Assembly: GCA_016936075.1 (NCBI GenBank) | Contig: JAFGPS010000055.1 | Span: 1-62,959 of the forward strand | DNA from: Sedimentisphaerales bacterium | GTDB lineage: Bacteria > Planctomycetota > Phycisphaerae > Sedimentisphaerales > Anaerobacaceae | Length of the DNA: 62,959 nucleotides | Direction: 5' to 3' | Shown here: in pieces, positions 8,966 through 17,361 of the stretch | Layout: each line of letters starts with the position of its first letter | Position numbering within the stretch: the first letter of the stretch is position 1 | The notes under the pieces: generated by a model | Seen by the model: the letters and a program-made list of their open reading frames with translations, nothing else | Database searches by the model: none | What the model was told of the DNA's origin: nothing | Program-made: the position numbers and the translations under genes

Positions 8966-9439
8966 CTATAGCGACGGATCTTCATCAGCTTCAGTGAACA
9001 AATCTTTGATTTGTTCAGGAGTACGGCACTGCCTTAAGAATTTACGAAACTTTTCTACCTGTAAATGTTTGAAAATGTTTTCCATTGCCTGAAGATGCTT
9101 GTCTGGATCGTCCTGTGGGCTAACCATAATGATTATTGAATGTACTGGCATTTTATCAAGCGCAAAAAAGTCAATACCTTCCTCGCTTAATCCAATCGCA
9201 GCGACAATTTCATTGGCTGATTTATGCTTGACGTGAGGTATTGCGACACCTCTGCCCAAACCTGTACTGGCTTCATTTTCCCTTTTAACTATTGCCTTGA
9301 TGATGCTTTTCGAGTTTTCCTTCTTAAGTTTCCCGCTTTTTTCCAGCGAAGAAACAAGCTCTTCAATAGCTTCATCCCTACTAGTAGACTGCAATTGCGC
9401 AATTGCCGCCTCAAAACAAATAAAATCCTTAAACTTCAT
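8966..9439 (-). CDS. ptsN: PTS EIIA component of the PtsN/fructose type
   Basis: This 157-residue EIIA domain accepts phosphate from HPr. The active-site motif G-R-G-V-A-I-P-H-V-K-H places the phosphohistidine at 69, in the arrangement of the PtsN/FruA-type family. It lacks fused IIB or IIC domains, as expected for the regulatory PtsN. It follows hpf by 62 bases and precedes ptsH by 84 bases. In proteobacteria ptsN and hpf lie next to rpoN; here rpoN is absent from the visible neighbourhood and the general PTS genes take its place. Its targets cannot be told from the sequence. Confidence 0.93.
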   Translation of the reverse strand: MKFKDFICFEAAIAQLQSTSRDEAIEELVSSLEKSGKLKKENSKSIIKAIVKRENEASTGLGRGVAIPHVKHKSANEIVAAIGLSEEGIDFFALDKMPVHSIIIMVSPQDDPDKHLQAMENIFKHLQVEKFRKFLRQCRTPEQIKDLFTEADEDPSL

Positions 9440-9501
9440 GTTTTTTACTCTAACCTATATATTAAAAAAATCACCTTGACACAAAATACAATATTATAAG
9501 C

Positions 9502-9846
9502 CTATTGTATTAACTCAGTACTTTCAGTACCCTTGTCATTCGAATGCTTATTGTCTCTTTCTTTACCTTTTGCCTTTCTTAATTGCCCTTCAAGCTTATG
9601 TACAGCCATATCGATACATTGATAAGCATCCTGCCCGGTATCAGTACCAACAAAAACTTTGTGATGTTCGGCATGAGCAATAATTTCTACATTCATATTG
9701 CTGCCCTCACTGCCGTCAATTACCACTTCTACCTGGTTGATACTGTTATAATACCTTGGAAGCTTGGAAGTCTTTTTCTCTGCATGCTCTCTAATTGCAT
9801 CCGTTATTTCAATATGTTTACCAGTAATTGTAAAAAGCAACATCAT
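9502..9846 (-). CDS. hpf: Ribosome hibernation promoting factor, short type
   Basis: This 114-residue protein is a short HPF/RaiA-family ribosome hibernation factor, which binds the small subunit in stationary or stressed cells. The start F-T-I-T-G-K-H-I-E-I-T-D-A-I-R-E-H, the middle V-E-V-V-I-D and the helix D-A-Y-Q-C-I-D-M-A-V-H-K-L-E-G-Q-L-R-K all fit. It lacks the C-terminal dimerisation domain of long HPF. The last 25 residues are hydrophilic (K-G-K-E-R-D-N-K-H-S). It shares a probable operon with ptsN, ptsH and ptsI. Confidence 0.95.
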   Translation of the reverse strand: MMLLFTITGKHIEITDAIREHAEKKTSKLPRYYNSINQVEVVIDGSEGSNMNVEIIAHAEHHKVFVGTDTGQDAYQCIDMAVHKLEGQLRKAKGKERDNKHSNDKGTESTELIQ

Positions 9847-9912
9847 ACTCCTTAAATAATATTCACCAAAACTTTAAACCTATTATATTATAAATTTAGT
9901 ATTAACAAAACA

Positions 9913-10785
9913 TTAGTTTTCTACACTTGTGTTTTTTGTACTCTCTTTTATATCTTCATTCATTTTTTTCGAGTCTAACGTCGGATTAATTACCCCGCCG
10001 CTTACTACAAATCGGAAAGCTTCCTCAATTGTTATATTTAGTTCAATTGTTAATGCCTTGGGAACAGTGATTACAAATCCCGTAAAAGGTGTCGGCGATG
10101 TAGGTATAAATATTGTCAGATATTCTTTACTTACATCACTAATTTTATTTACAACATTTGGCAGGCCGGAACCTGTTGCAAAACCAACTGACCATATACC
10201 TTTTCTCGGGTATTCTACTGCAACTACACGGGAAAAAAGCTTTTTTTTATCTTCCTGCTCGCTAAGGAAGAAATCCGTTATCTGTTTTATATATGGATAC
10301 ACGCTTTTTAGAATTGGCGTATTCATAATAAAGTTTTCAGCCATTCTCCAAAGTGTCTTGCCGACATAACTTGCCAGCAGTACTCCGACAACACAGACCG
10401 AAATTAATGCAATAATAAAACCTACTAATGAACCTGGTCCTTTAAGCCATGTTTCACCGAGTTTATTATATACTTTATTAATACGACCATCACGCTTGAT
10501 AATATCAGTTTTGATGTATATATTTAATTCTTCTGGTCGTTCTTCCCAGCCTTTTTTCGGTTCACGTACTTCTTTAACATAAGTTCGAAGCTCATCGTCC
10601 GATATTTCAGTATCTTTATAAGTTGCTAAAGTTATGACATACACAATACCGCGATTTATATGCTGGCTTATGCTTTTATGTATAAAATTGTAGCCCCAGA
10701 CGAATAACCAAATAGTGAGAATACTTGGCAACAGCACCGCCAATCCGTGCAAGAAATATCCTTTAAAGCGTTTTGCAACACTCAT
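9913..10785 (-). CDS. DUF502 family membrane protein
   Basis: The 290-residue protein is a DUF502 membrane protein of unknown function. It starts with K-R-F-K-G-Y-F-L-H-G-L-A-V-L-L-P-S-I-L-T-I-W-type sequence and has two membrane segments, at about 10-30 and 118-145. After these come the typical I-Y-x-x-I-K-Q-I-T-D-F-F and the G-F-A-T-G and I-F-I-P-T-S-P-T-P-F-T-G-F motifs. An unusual hydrophilic insert of roughly 70 residues separates the two membrane segments. It lies 66 bases upstream of hpf in the same direction. The association with hpf and ptsN may be functional but is not evidence by itself. Confidence 0.9.
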   Translation of the reverse strand: MSVAKRFKGYFLHGLAVLLPSILTIWLFVWGYNFIHKSISQHINRGIVYVITLATYKDTEISDDELRTYVKEVREPKKGWEERPEELNIYIKTDIIKRDGRINKVYNKLGETWLKGPGSLVGFIIALISVCVVGVLLASYVGKTLWRMAENFIMNTPILKSVYPYIKQITDFFLSEQEDKKKLFSRVVAVEYPRKGIWSVGFATGSGLPNVVNKISDVSKEYLTIFIPTSPTPFTGFVITVPKALTIELNITIEEAFRFVVSGGVINPTLDSKKMNEDIKESTKNTSVEN

Positions 10786-10881
10786 AGCTTTTTTACCAAG
10801 TTCTTTATTTCCATATAGTTACGAATCAATTACCTGCTGAAATCACCTATGTTTCAGTGTAGTATTCTCAATTTCAATAGC

Positions 10882-11922
10882 TTAAGCGATAGGTTCCTGA
10901 TAGTCAATAGAAAAGTCTTTTGGTAAATGCGCTCCGACTAAATGTATTACCGCACCGGGTAAAGATGAGAGCAGCCAGATAAATCTCTGACTTAGCGCTA
11001 AAGCTAGCGCTGCATCCTTATTTACACCCGCATAAGTAGTGAATAATATAATAAGCATACCTTCTACAACTACAGCTCCGCCTATACTAACTGGAATTGC
11101 TCCCAACACCCAGGTCAAAGTAAAGAAAACATAGTAATATTTAATATTAGCTTCAATACCGAGGCTCAAACCTATGAACCAAAAACCTGTGATAGTCATA
11201 AGCTGTATGAATATAGTCAATCCAAATGCAGAAAAAAGTATCAAAGGCTTTTTACAATAAAGTATGATGGCTGTTTTTAATTTAATGATGGCTTCTAAAA
11301 CTCGTTTACTTATCTTAAAAAAGGCGTTTTTCAGCTTAATTCTGCTTTTTTTGTATAACATCAGCCCGGCAATAACAAGCATTATGATTCCTGCCAACCC
11401 AATAATAAGCATCCTGTGCCGGTAAATTGAGTCAAAAAGGCCGGAATCCTCACGAGAGCTAATACCCAGGCTCTTGCCTTGTAAAAAAACTAAGTAGAAA
11501 AAGACGGCTATTACAAACGTACTGAACAGCCCTACTATTCTATCTACAAATACACTTAAAGCCGCTTCAAATTTCTTGTCTGTGTGTTTGGTTACATACC
11601 AGGCCCGGATAAGGTCACCACCAACAGAACCCGGCATACAATTATTATAAAACAATCCTAAAAAATGAAGACGAACCGCAGATAAAAAGGGAATGGATAT
11701 CATTTGTGACTTTAGTAAAAGCCGCCAGCGGAATGCTATGAGAATCTGGGCAATTATAAATATGATTAGGGAGAATATAAAAGCCAGAGGACCTATCTGT
11801 GTGAGCTTCCGCCATCTTTGCTCCTGGCTTGCCCATATTATCGCCAGAACGACTCCAACGATAACAAAGCTGATTCGAAACAGTATAAAAAGATAATTAG
11901 TTCTTTTTTTTGTATCAGTCAT
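10882..11922 (-). CDS. YbhN/UPF0104-type (lysylphosphatidylglycerol synthase TM region) membrane protein
   Basis: This 346-residue, multi-spanning protein belongs to the UPF0104 family that shares the membrane half of lysylphosphatidylglycerol synthase and is often described as a flippase-like region. The motif N-N-C-M-P-G-S-V-G-G-D-L-I-R-A-W (about 94-109) and the following A-A-L-S-V-F-V-D-R-I-V-G-L are characteristic. The E-G-M-L-I-I-L-F and Q-R-F-I-W-L-L-S-S-L-P-G blocks occur near the end. It has no soluble aminoacyl-transferase domain, so it is not a lipid aminoacylase. It is divergent from hisI across 99 bases and may head the minus-strand run to ptsI. Confidence 0.88.
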   Translation of the reverse strand: MTDTKKRTNYLFILFRISFVIVGVVLAIIWASQEQRWRKLTQIGPLAFIFSLIIFIIAQILIAFRWRLLLKSQMISIPFLSAVRLHFLGLFYNNCMPGSVGGDLIRAWYVTKHTDKKFEAALSVFVDRIVGLFSTFVIAVFFYLVFLQGKSLGISSREDSGLFDSIYRHRMLIIGLAGIIMLVIAGLMLYKKSRIKLKNAFFKISKRVLEAIIKLKTAIILYCKKPLILFSAFGLTIFIQLMTITGFWFIGLSLGIEANIKYYYVFFTLTWVLGAIPVSIGGAVVVEGMLIILFTTYAGVNKDAALALALSQRFIWLLSSLPGAVIHLVGAHLPKDFSIDYQEPIA

Positions 11923-12021
11923 TCAAGTATTTTTCCTTAAATTAGGACTTGTTTTTGCAGATAATATCGGCTAAAAATACTTCTGGCAAGTACTTAAATA
12001 ACATTTTAGGAGAATAGACAA

Positions 12022-12435
12022 GTGGCTGCAGACAAAATAATTGAAGAAGGATTGGAATTTACACCTAAATTTGACAGCAACGGCCTTATCACGGCTATTG
12101 CACAGGATAGCACAACGAACCAGGTATTAATGGTCGCATACATGAATCAGGAAGCTCTGGACATGACAATACAAACAGGATTCGCGACATATTACAGCAG
12201 GTCCCGCAAGGAACTCTGGAAAAAAGGCGTACAAAGCGGCCACGTACAGAAGGTCCAGCAAATACTCGTCGATTGTGACCAGGATTGCCTGATTCTAAAA
12301 GTTACCGTAGATCAGGGCCAGTGCCATGTCGGTTACAACTCATGCTTCTACCGAGCCGTAAATGAGAACCACCCGGAAAATCTCGTTTTCATAGCACAAA
12401 AAACCTACGACCCAAACGAGGCTTATAAAAAATAA
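12022..12435 (+). CDS. hisI: Phosphoribosyl-AMP cyclohydrolase
   Basis: HisI opens the purine ring of phosphoribosyl-AMP in histidine biosynthesis. All metal-site motifs are visible in its 137 residues: D84-C-D-Q-D-C89 gives the aspartates for magnesium and a zinc cysteine, and C101-H-V-G-Y-N-S-C108 gives the other zinc cysteines. The motif S-R-S-R-K-E-L-W-x-K-G-x-x-S-G-H binds the substrate. It is the stand-alone form without the HisE pyrophosphatase domain. The start is GTG at 12022, chosen because TTTTAGGAGAA lies at the right distance and no ATG fits. No other his gene is nearby. Confidence 0.97.
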   Translation: MAADKIIEEGLEFTPKFDSNGLITAIAQDSTTNQVLMVAYMNQEALDMTIQTGFATYYSRSRKELWKKGVQSGHVQKVQQILVDCDQDCLILKVTVDQGQCHVGYNSCFYRAVNENHPENLVFIAQKTYDPNEAYKK

Positions 12436-12505
12436 CTTCAGCGTTATAAAATTGTCGCATAGTTAGATTATAAAAGAATCAATTTAACATAATTTAGAAA
12501 TATTT

Positions 12506-12661
12506 ATGAAAAAATCAATTATTGCAGCTTTGGTTTGCCTTAATGTTATGACAATTGCACGGGCATATAGATATGCACTCGCATACAAAATTGGTGGCAA
12601 GGTATTTCTAACTGGTATTCCTCTTTCTGCATTATTATTTTTTTGTGTAATTATTGAGTAA
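12506..12661 (+). CDS. Possible 51-residue exported or membrane peptide
   Basis: A small open frame starts M-K-K-S-I-I-A-A-L-V-C-L and has two hydrophobic stretches (about 4-20 and 34-50) with a short basic middle. It looks like a signal peptide or small membrane protein. No convincing ribosome binding site precedes the ATG and its end overlaps the convergent CPBP gene by 11 bases. I do not recognise it, and it may be fortuitous. Confidence 0.3.
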   Translation: MKKSIIAALVCLNVMTIARAYRYALAYKIGGKVFLTGIPLSALLFFCVIIE

Positions 12662-13274
12662 AAGTTGTTACCGGCAAGAGTACGAAAATTGTCAGGTCCC
12701 AGACTGCGTGTGATATAACTACCGGCCAGATTGATTTATAGCGATTGAATATATAACCCCAAAATAATCCGCATATTCCAGCCGTTAAAATAAGCATGAA
12801 ATTAAACGACCAGATGTGACCAATTGCATAAAAAAAGGCCGCAAGTAAATACCCTTCAAAATCTCCGTATCGTTTGCTGAATCTATTCTGAATAAATCCA
12901 CGCCAGAAAAACTCTTCGCACGGGCCAATAATGAAAAATATAAGAAAGCCTATCATAACCAATGGAGCTTTTTGTCTGATAGTATAAATATCGTTTACTC
13001 CCCTTTCGGCAAAACCAAACAGCTTTACGGCAAATCCGCCGGATAGAAAAAAGAGATAAAGAACCACCGCAGAACCTAAACCGATAAAGATATATTTCGA
13101 CCTGAATTCAAAAAGCTGCTTATCGCTGCGGCCGGCAATTATTGAACACATACCGAGAAAAAATGTAGCTATTGACATTCCAATCCAAAATGGAACGTGA
13201 CTTTGCGTCCATGGAGAGAATATGAGGAACCAGAAAGAAAACGCGGCCGCAAGCAGTACCCAAAGAATTTTCAT
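12651..13274 (-). CDS. CPBP family intramembrane metalloprotease
   Basis: The 207-residue membrane protein is of the CPBP (CAAX/ABI) family. The catalytic motif E-E-F-F-W-R-G (around 119-125) is the expected E-E-x-x-x-R, and a later H (G-H-I-W-S-F-N) and the C-terminal S-H-A-V-W-D motif complete the putative metal site. Six or so membrane helices can be counted. Its ATG is next to the stop codon of the prenyltransferase gene, so translation is probably coupled. Members act on prenylated proteins, bacteriocins or unknown substrates; none is indicated here. Confidence 0.9.
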   Translation of the reverse strand: MKILWVLLAAAFSFWFLIFSPWTQSHVPFWIGMSIATFFLGMCSIIAGRSDKQLFEFRSKYIFIGLGSAVVLYLFFLSGGFAVKLFGFAERGVNDIYTIRQKAPLVMIGFLIFFIIGPCEEFFWRGFIQNRFSKRYGDFEGYLLAAFFYAIGHIWSFNFMLILTAGICGLFWGYIFNRYKSIWPVVISHAVWDLTIFVLLPVTTFTQ

Positions 13275-13275
13275 A

Positions 13276-14172
13276 TTATATTACCATACCGATAACGATA
13301 GATATTATCAGCAATATTCCGAAAATTAAATGAAGCTGAGCACTCTTTACATCTAAATCCGCTATCGAAGCAGGACTGTCTGGATTGCTCTGAGAGACAA
13401 TCCTGATATTTTTTAATGCAAGCGGCAATGTAACAAAAATCAAAAGAGACCACAAAGAAAGCAACGGTGTAAAAGCCATTATCGCTGCTGATGCAAAAGC
13501 CATCGCTATTAACAAATAATATTCCCATTTCGCCCTTCTGTGCCCTAATAGGTTGGCTACTGTTTTGACTCCAGCGTTAATGTCATGTTTAATGTCACGA
13601 ATATTGTTTCCTACAAGAATCAAAGTAACTAATAATCCAGGTGGTATCGCTAATAAAACAGGCTTTATACTGAAACTTTCTGCAAGAACATAATATGTCC
13701 CCAATACAGTAAGCGGCCCGAACATTAAAAAAACTGCAAAATCACCAAGCGCAAAATACTTGTAGCTTAGCCCAAAACTGTAAAACACACCCGCAAATAA
13801 TCCCGCACAACCAATTATGAGTATAGGAAGGCCACGAAGGTATATAAGAACCAGCCCGAGCAGTATTGCAATGCCAAAAATCACTACCGCTTCTATAAGA
13901 ACTTCTTTTGGCGTTAGAAGTCTTTCCGAAATAACCTTGCTTGAACCGAACGAATAATCGGTATCGATACCTTTTTTATAGTCGAAGTAGTCGCTAAGTA
14001 CATTTGTCCCTGCATGTAAAAGCAGCGTATTTACAAGGACAAGTAAAAACATCGGAAGCGAAAACGTGTTCTTATCCTGAAAAGCAAGCAACGCTCCAAG
14101 TGCCACCGAAATAATAACGGCAGTAAAAGAAAATGCTCTTATTGCCTGAAAATAGCTTTTTAATTTTGTCAT
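13276..14172 (-). CDS. UbiA/MenA-type prenyltransferase
   Basis: This 298-residue polytopic enzyme attaches a polyprenyl chain to an aromatic acceptor. The first aspartate-rich motif is N57-V-L-S-D61-Y-F-D64, followed by K-K-G-I-D, and the second is R-D-I-K-H-D-I-N-A-G-V-K-T (around 190). The spacing and the D-Y-F-D-Y-K-K-G-I-D-T sequence are closest to MenA, which prenylates dihydroxynaphthoate in menaquinone synthesis. No other men gene is in view, so the acceptor is not proven. It is followed without a gap by the CPBP protease gene and lies divergent to the first sigma gene. Confidence 0.88.
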   Translation of the reverse strand: MTKLKSYFQAIRAFSFTAVIISVALGALLAFQDKNTFSLPMFLLVLVNTLLLHAGTNVLSDYFDYKKGIDTDYSFGSSKVISERLLTPKEVLIEAVVIFGIAILLGLVLIYLRGLPILIIGCAGLFAGVFYSFGLSYKYFALGDFAVFLMFGPLTVLGTYYVLAESFSIKPVLLAIPPGLLVTLILVGNNIRDIKHDINAGVKTVANLLGHRRAKWEYYLLIAMAFASAAIMAFTPLLSLWSLLIFVTLPLALKNIRIVSQSNPDSPASIADLDVKSAQLHLIFGILLIISIVIGMVI

Positions 14173-14252
14173 AACAAAGACATTTTATGAAAAGCTGATG
14201 TAAAATCAAAATTATTTTGTTTTTTGCGCACATTTTAAGCCGGAAATTACAC

Positions 14253-14258
14253 TATAAT
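14253..14258 (+). promoter_or_regulatory. Minus-10 element before the first ECF sigma gene
   Basis: A perfect TATAAT stands here in ACACTATAATACAG. A transcript from it would begin near 14265, downstream of the TTG at 14217 that opens the longest frame, which argues for the GTG start at 14304. No good minus-35 is visible. Confidence 0.5.
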
Positions 14259-14303
14259 ACAGTTGTTATTAATAACAAATTCGTACGAGTTAATGGAAAA
14301 ATA

Positions 14304-14855
14304 GTGGATTCGAATTCGGAAAGACATATTGTTGAAGCTGCCCAAAAAGGCTGTATTGAAAGTTTCGGAACTTTGTATGAGCGTTATTACAGTTCAATTG
14401 CAGCTCTGGCGTTTTCTATTCTTGGCGATAGACAACTTGCCGAGGATGCGGCCCAGGAAACTTTCGCAATAGCCTGTGACAAAATCGGGAGTTTGAAAAG
14501 TAAAGAAAAACTCGCTTCTTGGCTGGCTGGAATTTGCAGGAATGTATCCAGGCAAATGCTCAGAACCAGTAAAATAAAACTGGCTGCTGTAGTAAATACA
14601 ATCGCGGCAACTCATCCGCCGAAGTCGGATGGGGATGGAAAATCGCAAACTGTTATAAGACAGGCACTCAAAAATCTTAAAGAATCAGAAAGAGAATTAA
14701 TTGTCATGCGATATTTTGACAATCTGCCATATGAAAGGATTGCTTCTGTTCTTGATATTTCCGAACAGGCGGTTCACGGCAGACTAATTCGGACAAAACG
14801 AAAAATAGCAAAATATTTAAAACGTAACGGCTTAACGGGAGATGATTATGAATAA
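14304..14855 (+). CDS. ECF RNA polymerase sigma factor (cassette 1)
   Basis: This ECF sigma factor has about 183 residues from the GTG at 14304. The frame is open back to a TTG at 14217, but that lies upstream of a TATAAT, and the sequence before residue V-D-S-N-S-E does not look like the family. Region 2 includes F-G-T-L-Y-E-R-Y-Y and L-A-E-D-A-A-Q-E-T-F-A-I-A; region 4 includes L-P-Y-E-R-I-A-S-V-L-D-I-S-E-Q-A-V-H-G-R-L-I-R. It differs clearly from the four sigma factors downstream and so belongs to another subfamily. It overlaps the next gene by 8 bases, pointing to co-translation with its putative anti-sigma partner. Confidence 0.92.
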   Translation: MDSNSERHIVEAAQKGCIESFGTLYERYYSSIAALAFSILGDRQLAEDAAQETFAIACDKIGSLKSKEKLASWLAGICRNVSRQMLRTSKIKLAAVVNTIAATHPPKSDGDGKSQTVIRQALKNLKESERELIVMRYFDNLPYERIASVLDISEQAVHGRLIRTKRKIAKYLKRNGLTGDDYE

Positions 14856-16650
14856 TCCTGAAAACAATAAATGGCTCGATAAAGAATTGAGCAGCATAAT
14901 CGGTTCAGAAAAAATAAAACCTGACTTCAAGCAATGGAAACAAAATCACCCCTGCGCTGTAGAAATATTAACATCAAGGTTGGTTGATACTTCTGTATCC
15001 AAACACCCGCTTAATATAAGGAATATAATCATGAAAAATCCAATTATAAAATTAGCCGCAGCGGCAACAATTATTATCGCGGTATCTCTGGTTCTCTGTT
15101 TAACCGGCGGGCCTGTTATCACAAGCATCGCCTGGGGTAATGTCGCTGAGAAAATCAGGAACATCGATACATATTCATTTAGAGTAAGAACAATAGAAAC
15201 CACCGGCCCAAGAAAAGAAGGTTTTGAATTCGTTGATGAAAGTGAAACTATAGTGTACTTTTCCGAGCGATATGGGGAGCGAACAGAAAGTTATATGGAT
15301 GGTAATATGTACATCCAAACTTTTATAAATCTTGAAAAAAACGAATTTACAGGTGTTATACTGTTTGGAAAGGAGTATGAAAATAGCACACTTAGTACAG
15401 ATCAAATTCAAAGATTACATGAAAGTCACCCTAAAAGGATTGTCCTTCGAGTTTTGCAGGGTGATTATTTTGAACTCGGCAGGAACATAATCAACGGCAC
15501 AGAAATTCAGGGAGTTCAAATCAATGACTCAACTGTATTTAATAAATCACCAATGCCTATAAGCGATTTTACAGCAAGCCTTTGGATAGATACTAAAACA
15601 GAACTGCCTGTATGGGTGGAAATCAGTTATACTGAAGAAGGTTCAAGCATGCAGACAACACTTATTATGGATGAGTTTCAATGGAACATAGAACTTTTGG
15701 CAAATGATTTTGAACCGAATATTCCAGATGATTATGTACTTGCAGAATATCAAGCATCTCAAAGTGAGCAGCAACAGAAGACTCTTGCCTCTGAAGAACT
15801 TTTAAGTACCAAAGTGGAGTTGCCTGACTTGAGCAACCTAATGTTACTCGACCTTGAAGATATTACTCCGGAAACTATAACTCCGCTTGTAGGCCATCTC
15901 GAGGTGTGGAAAGCACAATATAATATAATGAGCACGTGGCCCGACTACTTTGATGTGATGCCTCAATTATATGAAGAACTCCGTGTCAAGTTAGACATAG
16001 ATAACCTTACGAGCGAACAACTCATGGCAACTGCTGTAGCTTTGCGCGAAAAGTTCTGGGACAAAGGCGGACGCCTCTCAGAAACATCATACCCGTATGG
16101 ATACGCAACCCAAATCCTGCTGGAAATGGCAAACAAACAAAATCCCGAAAATCTTACCATTACAGATGAGTTGGTAGAAACAATTCAAACTGTCGAACCT
16201 TCCCACATTTTTAATCCGAATACAGATGAGAAAACTGCTAACACAGAGCTTCGTTTCAAACTGAAACAAATCAGGGCCGAGCAATTCGAACAGATAAAGC
16301 AGGAGGTTCACACATGGCGAGAACCTGCATGGGAAGATTTTGTCCGAGTTAATGATCTGGCGATTCTCTGCGGATTTACCAAAGATTTCGAACAAGGTCT
16401 GGAAGTTATTACCTGGCTGCTTGAACATGCTGATACCGGCGGATGGACAGCTTACCTGCAGCCTCTTGGAGATATGCAAAATCACTTTCTTAAAAATGAG
16501 AAGTTTAATTATAATATTCTAACTTCCACAGAAATTGAATATCCCGAAGAATACAGGTACACCGGCCTGCCTTCCTTCAAAGGGCCAAGGAAAAGAAATG
16601 TAAAACCTCTTCATATTTTAGATCCAAATCCAATTTGGCGAGGTGACTAA
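14848..16650 (+). CDS. Membrane-anchored putative anti-sigma effector with LolA-like exported part (cassette 1)
   Basis: I start this gene at the second ATG, 14848, because GGGAG lies 6 bases before it but directly abuts the ATG at 14842. The product has 600 residues. Its first 60 residues are cytoplasmic and charged, then comes M-K-N-P-I-I-K-L-A-A-A-A and one membrane segment (about 67-86). The exported region up to about 300 is LolA-like (outer-membrane lipoprotein carrier fold); the rest is helical and unrecognised, rich in W and E. Pairing with an ECF sigma gene implies that the N terminus binds the sigma factor. An internal start at residue 62 is discussed separately. Function is inferred from position, not from a known domain. 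Confidence 0.75.
   Translation: MNNPENNKWLDKELSSIIGSEKIKPDFKQWKQNHPCAVEILTSRLVDTSVSKHPLNIRNIIMKNPIIKLAAAATIIIAVSLVLCLTGGPVITSIAWGNVAEKIRNIDTYSFRVRTIETTGPRKEGFEFVDESETIVYFSERYGERTESYMDGNMYIQTFINLEKNEFTGVILFGKEYENSTLSTDQIQRLHESHPKRIVLRVLQGDYFELGRNIINGTEIQGVQINDSTVFNKSPMPISDFTASLWIDTKTELPVWVEISYTEEGSSMQTTLIMDEFQWNIELLANDFEPNIPDDYVLAEYQASQSEQQQKTLASEELLSTKVELPDLSNLMLLDLEDITPETITPLVGHLEVWKAQYNIMSTWPDYFDVMPQLYEELRVKLDIDNLTSEQLMATAVALREKFWDKGGRLSETSYPYGYATQILLEMANKQNPENLTITDELVETIQTVEPSHIFNPNTDEKTANTELRFKLKQIRAEQFEQIKQEVHTWREPAWEDFVRVNDLAILCGFTKDFEQGLEVITWLLEHADTGGWTAYLQPLGDMQNHFLKNEKFNYNILTSTEIEYPEEYRYTGLPSFKGPRKRNVKPLHILDPNPIWRGD
15019..15033 (+). promoter_or_regulatory. Internal ribosome binding site and ATG in effector 1
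   Basis: AGGA at 15019-15022 lies 8 bases before the in-frame ATG at 15031 (residue 62 of the effector). Translation from here would begin M-K-N-P-I-I-K at the membrane segment and omit the cytoplasmic part. Confidence 0.4.
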
Positions 16651-16675
16651 TACAGTTCATCAAATACCTAAGATA

Positions 16676-16709
16676 AGCCGGGCTGGATTAGCTCGGCTTT
16701 TTTATGCGC
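16676..16709 (+). terminator. Cassette terminator 1 with trailing ATGCGC
   Basis: The arms AGCCGGGC and GCTCGGCT pair (one G-U) and are followed by TTTTTTATGCGC. Nearly the same element ends each of the five sigma cassettes. Confidence 0.9.
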
Positions 16710-16823
16710 TTACTTCCAATACAAAGTATATAATAATATAAATATTTTTTATACTAAAATAGCGTGTTCAATCGTGTTATTAATGTTGGATGAACGTTCT
16801 TAAAACAAACAGAGAGTTGATAT

Positions 16824-17360
16824 ATGATAGAAGATGAACTGCTAAAATGGCGATTCAAACTCGGCAGCAAAGATGCTTTGCAGCGCATCTATGAAAAATA
16901 TCTCAACTATATGCTAACGTTAGCTATGGCTCTTTTACATAACCAGGATGAAGCCGAAGATGTTGTACATGATGTATTTGTCAGTTTTGCTGAATCTGCG
17001 GCAGAATTCAGGTTGATGGGAAATCTCAAAAGCTACCTTACAATATGTGTTCTCAATCGCGCACGAGATAAAATCAGGTCAGGTGTAAGAGTATATGCTT
17101 ATTCCAAAAAGCCTGAATCAGAAAGCCTGGATTTTGTTACACCAGAGAATACTATTATATCTACAGAAGAAGCGAAACGGCTAAATCATGCTATAGCTCA
17201 GATTCCGGAACAGCAGCGCGAAGTAATCGTGCTTCACTTAAAAGGTCAAATGAAGTTCAGGGAAATCGCCAAACTTCTGGGAGTATCAGTTAATACAATT
17301 CAGGGTAGATACCGGTACGGCCTGGAAAAATTAAGGTCTTTACTAAACGGTGAGGCTTAA
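16824..17360 (+). CDS. ECF RNA polymerase sigma factor (cassette 2)
   Basis: This 178-residue ECF sigma factor has region 2 with A-L-Q-R-I-Y-E-K-Y and D-E-A-E-D-V-V-H-D-V-F-V-S-F, and region 4 with I-P-E-Q-Q-R-E-V-I-V-L-H-L-K-G-Q-M-K-F-R followed by the helix-turn-helix V-S-V-N-T-I-Q-G-R-Y-R-Y-G. It is a close paralogue of the sigma genes of cassettes 3, 4 and 5. The sequence AGAGAGTTGA before the start recurs before sigma 5. A TATACT at 16750-16755 may be its minus-10. Its stop is one base from the effector's ATG. Confidence 0.94.
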   Translation: MIEDELLKWRFKLGSKDALQRIYEKYLNYMLTLAMALLHNQDEAEDVVHDVFVSFAESAAEFRLMGNLKSYLTICVLNRARDKIRSGVRVYAYSKKPESESLDFVTPENTIISTEEAKRLNHAIAQIPEQQREVIVLHLKGQMKFREIAKLLGVSVNTIQGRYRYGLEKLRSLLNGEA

Positions 17361-17361
17361 A

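Noticed and set aside
14217..14303. TTG start giving a longer first ECF sigma factor
   Set aside because: It lies upstream of a TATAAT, and the added 29 residues do not fit the family.
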